NCBI GenBank assembly: GCA_023525715.1
Contig: CM042011.1
Span: 64,695,854-64,759,853 of the forward strand
Reading direction: 5' to 3'
Length of the DNA: 64,000 nucleotides
Source: Cichorium intybus
Taxonomy: Eukaryota > Streptophyta > Magnoliopsida > Asterales > Asteraceae
How positions within the stretch are numbered: the first letter of the stretch is position 1; every line of letters starts with the position of its first letter. Position numbers and translations under genes: made by a program. A model generated the notes under the pieces. It worked only from the letters and a program-made list of their open reading frames with translations, was not told the origin of the DNA and made no database searches. Below are positions 48,784 through 60,860 of the stretch, one piece after another.

Positions 48784-50695
48784 ATGGCGGTAGCCCCATT
48801 GTTGACGATTTTGATAGGAATGATGCCACTAGTGGGGTGGTTGTTGTGGTGGTGGAACGATATATGGTACGGATTAGTCATGACAACTCTTCGATCATCT
48901 AAAGGCGGAACCAAGCTGCCTCCGGGTCATATGGGCCTTCCGTTTCTCGGTGAAATGATCACATTCCTATGGTACTTCAAATTCCTTGGTCGCCCTGACG
49001 ACTACATCAATTCAAAGCGTGACAAGTAATTATGTTTTACGTACTCTTTTTCTTTTTGTTTTATAAACTCCGCCATGTATTTAAGATTTTAACCACTTTT
49101 AATCATCGATTATGAAATTAAATAGGTATGGGGATGGGATAGGGATGTATAGGACACACCTATTTGGTAGACCATCAGTCATTGCCTTTTTAACCACCAC
49201 AAATAAAGTAGTACTTCGAGATACCGAAAGCTTCAAGTTGAAATGGGCAAATGTCGAGCTTGTAGGCAAGACCTCACTGGTTGCGGTTGACGGAAAAAGA
49301 CATCTTTGGCTTCGAAGTTTTGTTTCTAGAAGCATAAACCAGCCTGATGCTCTTCGTCGAATTGCTCTTGTAGTGCAACCACGCATGATTTCTGCCCTCC
49401 AATCATGGGCGGAATGTCCTAAAATTACGTTCTATAATGAAATAAAGAAGGTTACATTTGAGAACATTGGCAAGTATTTTGCTAACTTCGAGCCAGGCCC
49501 TACACTTGACAGGCTTAACGAATACTTTGCCAGAGTGCTTAATGGTGTGAGAGCCTACCCGATGAATATACCTGGATTTACATTTTATCGTGCGCTTCAG
49601 GTATAATTCATGTTTAACTTCAATTTTATTTTCCAAGTTAATGGGTATGGTGTATATAATATCTGCTCCGTTATATTCATAAGTCTAAAAATGTATGTTG
49701 TAAATTTTTGCATCAGTGTCGTAGAAAAGCCCAAGAGATTTTCCAGAAAGAATTGGATAAAAGGAGAAAATACTTCGACGGAAGCAATTCAAATACAAAT
49801 GATCTAATGGACGGTTTGATGAATTTGAAGGACGAGGAAGGGAACCATTTAAGTGATATCGAGGTTCTTGATAACATTATTAGTATTCTTATTGGTGGCT
49901 TTCAGTCAACTGTGGTCGTCACAATGTGGGCTGTTTATTATCTTGCGAAATACCCAAAGGTTTTACAAAAGCTCCGGGTACGCCTTGCACCTAACCATGA
50001 TTTACTTCTTTCTCAAACTTCTTTTAATTGTTCTCATGTTAAGCCATATCAATGTACCATTGTAGGACGAGAACATGACTCTGAAAAAGAGTAAGAATGA
50101 ACAACTTATAACCAGCGATGAAATTTTAAAGTTGGAATACACCATCAAGGTATGATTACCTTCGTTTCCTAAAAATAATCCCTTGGAGTTAATGTTGATG
50201 GATCTATCTTCCTTTTTGAAATTCATGCGTTCAGGTTGTTGATGAAACGATCTGATTGGCGAATGTCTCTGCGTTTGTATTACGTACGACAACAAGAGAT
50301 TTTCAGTATAAAGGTTATTAATGTTTTATATATTTACTTGTTTTATGTTATTATTGCTAAACTTTATTTATTTATTGTGTAGGATACACTATACCAAAAG
50401 GATGGAATATGATTCTATGGCTTAGGTATGTGCACACAGATGCAAAAAACTTTGACGATCCATTGTGTTTCAACCCTGATAGATGGAATGTAAGTCCGAT
50501 GTCAAGCTTGTTGTCATTGCTCTATGATTTTCCTTTCTTTCTTTTTGTAAAACTTAAACTGGTTTATATTTTAAGGGATTAACGCCACCAGAAAACTTCC
50601 AAGCATTTGGTGCCGGTCCAAGAATCTGTGCAGGAAATATGCTCGCTCGTTTACAACTCGCCTTGTTTCTCCATCATTTCTCCACGAGATACAGG

Positions 50696-50889
50696 TGTTA
50701 GCCTAATAAATAATGTGTGTGTTTGGGCCTTATTTAGCCCACTAGTTTCGTCTTAGCCCTTAGTCTCTTAGGTCTTAGCCCTAAGTATATATTTGCTCTT
50801 CTCTTTGTATGTTGTAAGAACACAATATGCAGTTCATGATTTTCCTCTCAAACCCTAGCCTCTATATTTCTTGATATTGATAATTAATA
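50696..50889 (+). repeat. 5' LTR of the P450-intron copia element
   Basis: Starts TGTTAGCCTAATAAATAATG and ends TAATTAATA before the primer site. Its first base supplies the T of the GT donor for exon 7 of the host gene (see findings). Confidence 0.85.
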
Positions 50890-51264
50890 TGGTATCAGAG
50901 CTAGGCTGTTAAGGGGATTTGTAGCAGGCACCCCGATAATGCGCAGATCGAACTCCGCGATGAGTTCGCTGGGGGTACGAGGGCAGCGCGCCCCGTTTTC
51001 GGAATTTTCGGCACTCTTGGTATGATTTCCTGCTTCGTTTATGTGTTCCGATTGGTATTTTCGGCTCGATTTGGTTGATTTCAAGAGGCTTATTTTTACT
51101 GTTAGTCTGTTTGTTCGAACGAGTAAGGTTTTCTGAGAAGCTGTTCTGATTTTTGGGTTGGTTCTTTGATTTTGAGGGTTTTAATTGTTGCTGCTATTAT
51201 TAGCTTGTTTGTTCATCTGCATAAGGAAAATTTTGGTATAATTGCTTGACTGTTTATTGATATT

Positions 51265-54200
51265 ATGGCTCCAAGAGATGACTCTCTTCAGTCCATTAGT
51301 ACACAACTGGATGGTAAAAACTATGCGTATTGGAGCTATGTAATGAAGAATTTTTTACGGGGCAAGGCTATGTGGGGGATTGTTACAGATCTAAAGGGAA
51401 AACCAACAGATGACAAAGCTGCAAATTTTGCTATTTTATTGGACTCTTGGGAGACTGATAATTCCAAAATTATTACATGGATTAATAATTCTGTTATTCA
51501 GTCAATTGGCACCCAGTTGGCAAAGTATGATACAGCAAAAGAAGTTTGGGATCATTTGGAAAGGCTGTATACTCAATCAAATTTTGCAAAACAGTATCAA
51601 CTAGAATTTGATATTCGAGCCCTCCAACAAAACAGTCTAAGTATTCAGGATTTTTATGCTTCTATGTCTGATTTGTGGGATCAATTAGCTCTCACTGAAT
51701 CTGCAGATTTAAAGGCTTTCAAGCCTTACATTGCCAGAAGGGAAGAGCGGAGATTGGTCCAGTTTTTGATGGCATTAAGGTCAGATTTTGAAGGCTTACG
51801 TGGGACAATTCTTCATCGTACTCCTCTTCCCACAGTTGATTCAGTTGTTCATGAGTTGATTGCCGAGGAAACCCGCATCAAGTCCCAATCTGACAAAGGG
51901 TCTAAGGCAGTAGCCACTCCTACTGTCTTTGCTGTTCAACAACGACCACAGACCTCTAATCAGTATAAGCCGAAAGTTGCATTTGATGAGTGTGCCTTTT
52001 GTAAAAAGAAAAATCATTGGAAGTCTCAATGTCCATTGCTGTTGGGGAAGGGAAATTATCAAAACCAAACAAGACCATCTGGACAGTTTCAGCCTCCACA
52101 GTTCACTGCTGCTGCTACTGTACCTTCTACAGAGAACGATTTGAATATGACACCACCATCAGCTTTGGATCCACAGGTTTTTGAGCAGTTTTGCCAGTTC
52201 ATTGCTTCCAATCCTACTGCCATGTCAACATCTATGTCTCACACAGGTCTATCGGCATCTAGTCCTTCAGGTATTCCTTCATCCTTATGGATATTGGATT
52301 CTGGTGCATCTCATCATATGTCACCACATTTGTCATCCTTTTCTTCGTTATCAGCTAGTTCTCATGTTTCTGTTATGTCAACTAGTGCTACACCTATGCC
52401 AGTAGAGGGTATTCGTCCTGTTGTTACCCCTCATATCTCTCTCGCCAATGTCTATTATATTCCTACACTTGCTTTGAATCTTGTTTCGGTCAGTCAGTTG
52501 TGTAAATCTGGTTATTGTGTCTTCTTTTCTGATTCTCTTTGTTGTGCACAGGACCCACAGTCTCGAAGGGTGACTGGGATCGGCCGTAAACTTGGGGAGC
52601 TTTATGTTTTGGAGCAGCTCCATGTTTCTGACATTGCGGCCTCTAGTATTGATTTGTCGTCTTTTCGTTTAAGTCATTCGTCTTCAAATTTTTATCTTTG
52701 GCACTCTCGTTTGGGTCATGTTTCAGCATCACGCTTACAGTTTTTATCCTCTACTGGTGTGTTAGGTCTTTTGAACAATGGCGATATTTCTGATTGTTGT
52801 GGTTGTAAACTGGCAAAATTCTCTGCCTTACCTTTTAATAATAGTGTCACACGTTCTTTTGCTCCTTTTGATCTTGTGCATTCTGATGTGTGGGGTCCTT
52901 CTCCAATAACCTCCAAAGGAGGATCGCCTTATTATGTTTCGTTCATAGATGATTATACTCGTTATACATGGGTTTATCTTATGAAGCGCAGGTCAGATTT
53001 CTTTGCCATTTATAGCAATTTCAGAGCTCTTGTGAAGACACAACACTCTGCTGTCATAAAATGCTTTCGGTGTGATTTAGGAGGGGAATATACCTCTAAT
53101 GATTTTACTCAGTTACTAGCATCTGATGGGACTGTTCACCAATCATCATGTACTGATACTCCTCAACAGAATGGTATAGCAGAACGGAAACATCGACACC
53201 TTGTAGAAACGACACGATCTTTGCTATTATCTTCTGATGTTCCTAGTGTCTTTTGGGGAGAAGCTATTCTTACTGCTGCTTATGTGATTAATCGCATCCC
53301 TACTCGCCACAACTATGGAATGTCTCCTTATGAAAAGTTGTATGGTCAATTGTCTGATTATTCATCTTTACGGATATTTGGGTGCACCTGCTTTGTCTTA
53401 CGACCTCATGTAGAACGAAACAAGTTGTCTCCAAAGTCGGCTCTTTGTGTATTCTTGGGATATGGTATTGGTCAGAAAGGATATCGGTGTTATAACCTGG
53501 CGAATCAGAAATTGTATGTCTCTCGACATGTTACTTTTTTGGAGCACATTCCTTACTATGCTATTCATGTACAGTCTCACAACATGACTCGGTCAGAACT
53601 TCAAAATATTGATCCTTTTACCATTAATAGTGATGGCACTACATCTAGTGCCCCAGTTGATGATGCTTACATAGCTCCAGACAACCCTCCTGCTCAGTCT
53701 GCAACTTCTCCCACTCCTGTTGTTGCTCAAGAAAATCATCCACCACCATCGAGACCTGTACGTACTCATAAGACTACTAAACTGCCAGATTTTGTATATT
53801 CTTCTTATTCGCCAACATTTGCATCTTTTATTGCAAATATACATCGGCTTTCTGAACCGGAGTCTTACAAAGAAGCTGTTTCTGATCCTCGTTGGCAGAA
53901 TGCTATGGCGGAAGAACTTACAGCTCTTTATCAGACTCATACGTGGGATCTTGTACAGCTTCCTCATGAAAAACGTACGATTGGTTGTCGTTGGGTATAT
54001 AAGATCAAAACCAAGTCTGATGGCTCAATTGAAAGATATAAGGCAAGGCTGGTTGCAAAAGGATACTCGCAACACTATGGCATGGATTATGAGGAGACTT
54101 TTGCCCCAGTGGCAAAAATGACTACTGTCCGCACTCTGATAGCAGTTTCCTCTATTCGTCAATGGAAGATATTCCAAATGGATGTCAAGAATGCATTCTT

Positions 54201-55119
54201 GAACGGTGAACTTCATGAGGAAGTTTACATGTCTCCTCCTCCAGGTATTGCTCACCAACTAGGTGAAGTTTGTCGGCTTCGGAAAGCCTTGTATGGTCTC
54301 AAACAAGCCCCTCGTGCTTGGTTTGAGAAATTCTCTACTGTAATTACTTCTCTCGGTTTCACTCCTAGTAATCATGATTCAGCGTTATTCGTTAGATGCA
54401 CGAATGAGGGTCGGATTCTCCTATCCTTGTATGTTGATGACATGATTATTACTGGTGATGATCATGATGGTATAGAATATTTGAAACGTGATTTGGCTTA
54501 CCGCTTTGCTATGAAAGACTTGGGATTGCTACGTTATTTCTTAGGGATTGAAGTTGCACAATCTTCAAAAGGTTATCTTTTATCTCAAACAAAGTATACC
54601 TCTGACCTATTTGAACGTGCTCAACTCTCTGACAACAGGACAGTTGATACTCCCCTGGAGACTAATGCCAGGTATTCTCCAACAGACGGTGTCCCCTTGT
54701 GAGATCCAAGCCTATATCGAACTATTGTGGGAAGTTTGGTTTATCATACTGTTACTCGACCAGACATATCTCATGCAGTTCATGTGGTTAGCCAGTTTGT
54801 TACCGCTCCTTCTACTGTTCATTGGGGAGCTGTTCTTCGTATCTTGAGATATCTTCGGGGCACTCAATTCCAAACCCTTGTGTTTCCTTCCACGTCCTCT
54901 CTCAAGTTGTGTGCCTATAGCGATGCTGATTGGGATAGCGATCCTCATGATCGAAAATCCACCACTGGTTTTTGCATATTTCTTGGAGACTCATTGATTT
55001 CATGGAAGAGTAAGAAACAAGATGTTGTCTCTCGGTCCTCTACTGAAGCTGAGTATCGAGCTATGGCTGTCACCACTTGTGAGATTGTTTTGCTACCTAG
55101 GTGTTTGGGCCTTATTTAG
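51265..55119 (+). pseudogene. Copia gag-pol, one nonsense codon and 3' truncation
   Basis: The frame is open from ATG 51265 to TGA 54700-54702 (1145 codons) and resumes in the same frame to 55119. Domains in order: Gag, CCHC knuckle (CAFCKKKNHWKSQC), protease (WILDSGASHHMS), integrase zinc finger (WHSRLGH...CCGC) and DDE core (HSDVWGP to about ERKHRH), RT (WKIFQMDVKNAFLNGELHEE, SLYVDDMIITG), and RNase H (YSDADWDSD, STEAEYRAMA). The TGA fits CGA (Arg) to TGA. The RNase H end is cut after TTCEIV and joined to LTR sequence, so the last catalytic part is missing and autonomous activity is unlikely. Confidence 0.93.
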
Positions 55120-55271
55120 CCCACTAGTTTCTTATTAGCCCTTAGTCTCTTAGGTCTTAGCCCTAAGTATATATTTGCTCTTCTCTTTGTATTTTGTAAG
55201 AACACAATATGCAGTTCATGATTTTCCTCTCAAACCCTAGCCTCTATATTTCTTGATCTTGATAATTAACA
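55101..55271 (+). repeat. 3' LTR of the P450-intron copia element (5' end missing)
   Basis: Homology to the 5' LTR starts at GTGTTTGGGCC and runs to ATTAACA. About the first 24 bp of the LTR are lost with the end of pol. Confidence 0.88.
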
Positions 55272-55478
55272 ACAGGTATAAAGTCATTTGAATATGTGTC
55301 ATTGTATAAGTAAAACATAGATTTTAATTGAAAACGTGAAATTTCTTATTAATAATATTTATTGTCCAATTTTGAAACTGATTTCAGCTGGGATTTGGTG
55401 AATCCAGACGCGAAAGTAAACTATCTCCCACATCCCAAACCAGAAGATGGTGTCGAAATTACCATTAAAAAACTATGA

Positions 55479-55690
55479 ATCATATGACATAGTCTGCTCT
55501 TTTTAATATCTCTTGCCAAGCAAGTTAACAATGTATGGTTGGTAATTCAAAAGTAATACCCTTGTAAAATTATGTGATTCAAAAGTAATACCCTTGTAAA
55601 GTTATGTTAAATAAATATCTTTTTTTGATATTATAGTATAAATTTTGTCGCATCTCAAACTTAATATTCACGAGAAAAACCTAGTTTTTA
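55479..55690 (+). other. 3' flank of the P450 pseudogene
   Basis: An AT-rich presumed 3' UTR with a short direct repeat, TTCAAAAGTAATACCCTTGT, occurring twice (about 55545 and 55571). No gene was seen. Confidence 0.5.
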
Positions 55691-55693
55691 GTT

Positions 55694-57320
55694 TCATGAT
55701 AATTGTTGAGATGAGAAAGAGACAATACATGGATTATCTCTAACAAGTTGAGGAATAGAAAGAAGAGTTTTTGTGAGTTGAGGAACAAGAAGAACATTGA
55801 AAAGATGTAATGTACAATTTGCAAGTTTAAGTTTATAGTAACCAACATGAGTAATAGTTAGAGCCATACCATTACCAACAACAACCTTGTCATGACCCGT
55901 GTAACTTTTGGCATTATGAACAAGATTTGCATCAAAAGTCATATGAGCAGTGGCTCCAGAATCAGGTAACCAAGAGTCAACAGTAGCACACACATCAGCA
56001 AACGAATCTTGTTCAACATTTACAGCATAACCATGTGGTGGAGCCCAATACTTTGGTTTGTTTTGTGAATTTATAGTTGAAGCCCAATTTGCAAAATGTG
56101 TAGGTCCAAAACCAGTATCTGAGATTGCAGAAGCATTTGAAGTCTGAATTCCAGGGTTATTTGTGGAGGTATTCCCAGAAAAAGACATATTTACCCCTGG
56201 TTCAGGAAAGAGGAAAGGAGGGAGAAGAAGACTGAGAAGGATTCCATGAAGTGTTACCACTGACTTCATAAGGAGATTGCCAAGGAGCACTTTGAAAAGA
56301 GGCCATATGACCTTCATAACTTCCATTTCCACCAGTGTTATATACATGACCAGAATTACCATTTCTGCCTCCTCTATTACCAAAAGAGCCTCTAAAATTC
56401 CTTCCTCCACGAAAAGAACCACGATTACCACGACTGAAGTTATTTTTTTGCCTTCCTCTTCCTCTGTTGTAACCTCCATTAGTACCATTATCAAATCTCC
56501 AAAAACACTTAGCTGCTATATGTCCTTCCTTATGACAAATTTGACAATTATTTCCAAAATTGACATTTGATTTATCTCCATTCGAATTTGAAGCTGACGT
56601 AAGATGTGGAGGTGTTTTTGATGCAACCATACCAGAGACTTCAATAGTAGAATTCTCTTGAGATTCTCTTATCAATCGTTGTTCATATACAAGAAGTTTT
56701 GAAGTAAGCTCCATAAACGAAGGTAATTGAGTTGCATTTTCAATGTTAACAGGAATCACTTTATAATCATGATTTAGATCATTAAGTGCATGAATAACTA
56801 AATCAGATTCATCAATATTAACTCCAATTGAAACAAGAGATTGAGATATGTTACTTATTTCTTTGCAAAACTCATCAATCTTCTGTGTACCTTGCTGAAT
56901 TTGATAAAGTTTCGTTTGAAGTTGAATTCTCTTGGCTGAAAGTTGCTGTGCGAACATCGACTGAAGCTTTTTCCATAACTCATATGCTGTTTTAGTACCA
57001 ACAGCAACATGAGCAATTGATGGACTCAAAGTTGCATTAATACAGATCTCAACATATTTGTTCAGCTTATTCCATGTAGAGAATTCTGGACTTGCTTCTG
57101 CAGATTTAAGAGATGTTCCATTGATGAACTTTACAAGATCAAGAGATTCAAACACTGATGAAATTTGATGTTTCCACACTAAATAATTCTCTTCATCAAG
57201 CTTTACTGAAACAAAATTGGAGATATTTGTGATTGCAGGCATTTGTGACGAAGGATTGGATGTTGAACCAGTACTTGTAGTCTCGGTTCCTGACATTTTC
57301 AATTCACAAACAAAAATCAA
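55694..57320 (-). pseudogene. Copia gag-protease remnant with one frameshift
   Basis: The Gag frame (57320-56202) has a UBN2-type domain (VKLDEENYLVWKHQISSVFE), the knuckle CQICHKEGHIAAKC and a Gly/Arg/Asn-rich tail. A frameshift near 56210 moves the reading to the second frame (ending at 55694), which holds the protease signature WLPDSGATAHMT and a spacer ending KTLLSIPQL. The usual W-x-x-D-S-G-A motif is kept. No integrase, RT or RNase H follows. Confidence 0.87.
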
Positions 57321-57454
57321 TTGAGATTTGAAGAAATGATTGAATTTGACTGAGAATTTGAAAGAAAACGATGCTCTGTTTTTAGATCTTATTTCAGATC
57401 TGAAATTGATTCAGATCTGAAGTTCATCAATGGAGTTTCGATACTCTGATACCA

Positions 57455-57592
57455 TGAAAATGTAATAAATAGAAAGAGAAAGTTGAGAGAAAGAGAGATT
57501 TCATTATTCCATTACAAAATGAGAGTACAGACTGTATAAAGAAGACTGACTTCAGAAACATAACAGAATTGCTGACATGGCATTCTCTAACA
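57455..57592 (-). repeat. 138-bp LTR of the truncated copia element
   Basis: Reverse-strand start TGTTAGAGAATGCC and end TTACATTTTCA, next to the primer site. The right boundary could shift by about 17 bp, because TAACA also occurs at 57605-57609. Confidence 0.7.
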
Positions 57593-57906
57593 AATTCTCT
57601 CAACTAACATTTTAACAGAACTGCTGACCTGTTTTTATGAACGTTATCAAATACCTTTATTAAATTATATTTATATAAATATGTGAATTAAACATCAACA
57701 AACATGTATGATGTATCATCATCATTTAATCGGATTAGATAACAGAAAACGTGTTGGGTGATAGGGATAGGGAGTTGCGATTATGGTGTTGGGTGATACC
57801 TTATATATAGACAAACCACATCTGATTGATAGTTGAAGACGTATCAACTATCACACTATGGTATTGGGTGACAGGGATAGCTAAGGAGGAAGCTGGAGGG
57901 AGGGAG
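57593..57906. other. Spacer between the truncated copia and the terminal chromovirus
   Basis: Includes an imperfect repeat of GTGTTGGGTGATA with GGGATAG (57751-57890). No gene was seen. Confidence 0.45.
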
Positions 57907-60619
57907 TGTAAGAACCCGCAAAAGTTGTAAAATGGTAAAACAGTCCTTTTACACGTTATAAGATTATTATGTAAAATAGTGTATATTTGTGAAATAATAA
58001 TATAAGAAATAAAAGTCTATATGAAATTTGGAGTTTTAATGCGTGAATAGTAGAATTTGGCCAAAAAGGGCAAAATGGTCATTTGACATGAAAATGACCA
58101 TTTTGTTAAGAAATTTCAGTAAGGAGCTAAGTTAGTAATTATTAGAACTTTATTTGCAAGGTTATGGGTCTTAGGACCATTTTTATGAAGAAAGTGGAAG
58201 GCTAAGGGTTAAAGTGTAAATATTTTTATAAAAACTAAATATAAATAAGAGAGTTAATCAACTCTCATTCTCCAGAACATCATAGAAGAATCGGGAGAGA
58301 ACGAGAGAGAGCTAGAGAGGAGCACGGGAAGTTCAAGCATCTTTGCAAGGAAATCAAGAAACAACATTGGAATTAGTGATTCCAAGCTTCAAGAGGTAAG
58401 GTTTTCAAGCTCTAAGCTCCTAATTCGTGATCGGGAATCAAGCTTTGATTTCTGATTTTCCAGAAATCATGGTTCCAATATAATCATCCAGTTCATCTTG
58501 CTCAAAATCACCACAAAAGCATGTTCTAGCCATGGAATATGTGAAAAATTAAGAAAATGGGGATTTTGCTCAAGAACCCTAATTCATGGGTTTGTAATAT
58601 CAAACCTAGTTTTTATGGTTTTCTTAAGTCAAAATGATCACTTAGGATGTATTAAGACACTCCTAAGTGGTTAATTTCAGAAATATGAATTTTTAGTGAA
58701 AATTATCAAAAACGGGTTTTCAAGGAATTGGAATTGGAATTGGAATCAATGATTCCATGGCTTAAAACCTGATGTAAAGTGAAGGTTTTAGTCATGGAAT
58801 GATAGTAAAACGATTAAGCTAAGTATTAAGCACTTAATAGGTCAGAATATAGGTATGCAGCTCAAAAATTGGACTAAGAACAGGATCTGTAGCAAGGACA
58901 CGAGTCGTGCCTTTTTACACTAGCGTTGGCACGAGTCGTGCTCCACTGTAGAGCCAAGAAAAGGTATTCTACTATTGGCACGAGTCGTGCTTCCCTTAGC
59001 ACATAAAGAGCACGAGTCGTGCTCTTGCTGGGCAGCAATCTGTCCAATTTTTAAGATATGAACTCGATGCTAGGTTTGTCAATTTGGTCTGTAATTCATA
59101 CCATAGCCTTAAAATGGTATGAAATCATATGGAAAATTGTTAAATTCATAAAACGACCTCGCGGAAAAATAACTGTAGCGGCAGTGGCTAAATCTCAAGT
59201 TAATGTCAAAACTTGATTTTTGGGATTTGAGCTAGACTTGTCCGATTAACTCCAAATTTGAAACATAAGTCTAATATGGCCTAAGACTTCATGGAAAAGT
59301 GTCGGAATTGAAATACGACCTCCCGAGAGTACTGTAGCAAAATACGCGTATCTCGGGAAAAAATTGTAAAATTAGTAATTAAAGGTTATACATTTGTATG
59401 GCCTGTAGTTATGTCATATGAGACTCTTAAGTAATAGAGTCAAATGTAGTATGTATTAATTGAGTAAATAAATATGATACTTGCATAGGTGGTGCTTTAA
59501 ATATCATTGAGCACGGGAAAGGAAAAGGAGTACGTGAAGCTTAGTGAACCCTAGCAGAATCAATGTGAGTTTTATGAGGATTTTTCTAGTACATAGCAAA
59601 ATGATCTTTTTAGAAAACGAGATTTCCAAATATTTTTAGATATTAAAGTTTGGAAACAGTTTTGAAAGTAGCTCTAAGAGCTAAATGTTTAAAAGAGATT
59701 TTAAAGAAGTTCAGTTTTTAAAGAAGAATAGTTTGAAAAGTTTTGAAAGAAGCTCTATATAAGAGCTAGAGATGTTGAAGCTAGTTTTGAAAGTATTTTT
59801 GATTATGAGTTTAAAAGTTTATAAGTTTGAGTTTATTATAAATTGTGTCCCATTTGACCAATTTGAGATGAAATGAAGAAAGTAATCAGACAAGAACTAA
59901 AGCTAAGAAAGTAATAAGAGTCAGTTGTCCGGACTAGGATCACCCACATAATCGGGAGATCTGAAGACACTACTGGGGTGGTACCTCCCGTCACGAAGTA
60001 GTTGTCTAGCTTAGCATACCCTTTGTGTTTGGATCTGTTCCAAGACACGAAGGGGAGACAGAGATATCATAACCTTGCGGATGGATCCGTTCTGTCCCGC
60101 GAGGGGAGTTAGTAGAATGAATTTAAATAAACTAATTCATGAGTTTCAGTTGGTCATAAGAAAATGAGAAAGAAAGTAGTTTTTAAGAAAGAAAGCAGTT
60201 TTTAAAGAAAGAAATAAGTTTTAAGGAAGAAAACAGTTTTGAGAAAAGAAGTAGTTTTTCAGAAAGAAAGTATTTTGAGATTTATTATGAAAATAAATTC
60301 TAAGCAATTTACTTGTTATTATTTTAAGTTTTGAGCAGAAAAATTTTGGGTCTAAACCCATATTACTCACGAGGCTTTATGTCTCACGTACTATTTTTTT
60401 AAATGCTATGTACTTAGGTGAAAGGAACAGGAGTTGAAGTTGGGACCAATGTATAATACAGTAAGTTTAAATTATGGTGTTCTGTATTGAGTCTGTAATA
60501 CCCCTTCAGAATAAGTTTGTAAAAAATTTTTTTTAAGTGACTACTTCATTGTCACGAGTTGTAAAATATGTTTGTAATGTAAACTGTATTTAAATATGAT
60601 TTGAGAAAGGGGTGTTACA
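57907..60619 (+). repeat. 5' LTR of the terminal chromovirus (2713 bp)
   Basis: Carries four CACGAGTCGTG palindromic words at 58898-59030. An ACTCACGAGGCTTTATGTCTC block near 60365 occupies the place where the other two gypsy LTRs have ACTCACTAAGCTTTA. The open frame at 59836 (reverse) is not a gene. Confidence 0.87.
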
Positions 60620-60860
60620 GTTTTGGTATCAGAGCCATAATTTAAGCGAATTAGGTTGGAATACCATCTTAGGCTTAAACTAGCAAGAGTAGTAGTAAGG
60701 TGCCTTAGTAAAGTAGAGGTACACTTAGACTTATAGAAGTTATAGAGTGAGTATGACTGCTACATAAGTGCAGTCCAGATAGGGAGATAACATGCTACTG
60801 CTTACGAAATACTATATAGAAATGTGTATTAAACATAAAATTTTGTTTATCTATATAGTA

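Larger units (their letters stand above)
50696..55271 (+). mobile_element. Young Ty1-copia element (short LTRs) in the last intron of the P450
   Basis: A perfect 5-bp duplication ACAGG flanks it (50691-50695 and 55272-55276). LTRs are 50696-50889 and about 55101-55271 and differ at about 5 of 170 positions. The primer site TGGTATCAGAGC directly follows the 5' LTR at 50890. The gag-pol frame is almost whole. A deletion removed the 3' end of pol together with about the first 24 bp of the 3' LTR. The short LTR suggests an Ale-like lineage (inference). Confidence 0.92.
48784..55478 (+). pseudogene. Cytochrome P450 pseudogene, CYP85-clan, CYP88 (kaurenoic acid oxidase)-like
   Basis: Eight exons read as 48784-49025, 49126-49600, 49717-49977, 50066-50149, 50235-50313, 50383-50489, 50576-50694 and 55388-55478. 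All joins keep frame and imply about 485 residues. It has an N-terminal membrane anchor, the proline-rich hinge KLPPGHMGLPFLGE, an I-helix GGFQST (acidic residue replaced by Gln), FNPDRW, and the heme loop FGAGPRICAG. In exon 5 the K-helix ExxR reads E-T-I-stop: a TGA at 50253-50255 sits where CGA (Arg) is expected. A 4.6-kb copia element occupies the last intron from its donor. CYP88A enzymes act in gibberellin synthesis and CYP88D in triterpenoids; the ancestral substrate here is unknown. The CYP88 call rests on remembered similarity. Confidence 0.85.
55690..57592 (-). mobile_element. Truncated Ty1-copia element: 5' LTR, gag and protease only
   Basis: On the reverse strand a 138-bp LTR (57592 down to 57455, TGTTAGAGAATG...ATTTTCA) is followed at once by primer site TGGTATCAGAGT (57454-57443), then gag and protease. 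The element ends abruptly inside the spacer before integrase at about 55690. No second LTR was found. Confidence 0.85.

Noticed and set aside
51410..54960. Many 60-130-codon frames antisense or out of phase across gag-pol
   Set aside because: They are shadows of the single long copia frame.
56277..56570. Forward 97-codon Ser/Thr-rich frame
   Set aside because: Antisense shadow of the Gly/Arg-rich Gag tail on the reverse strand.
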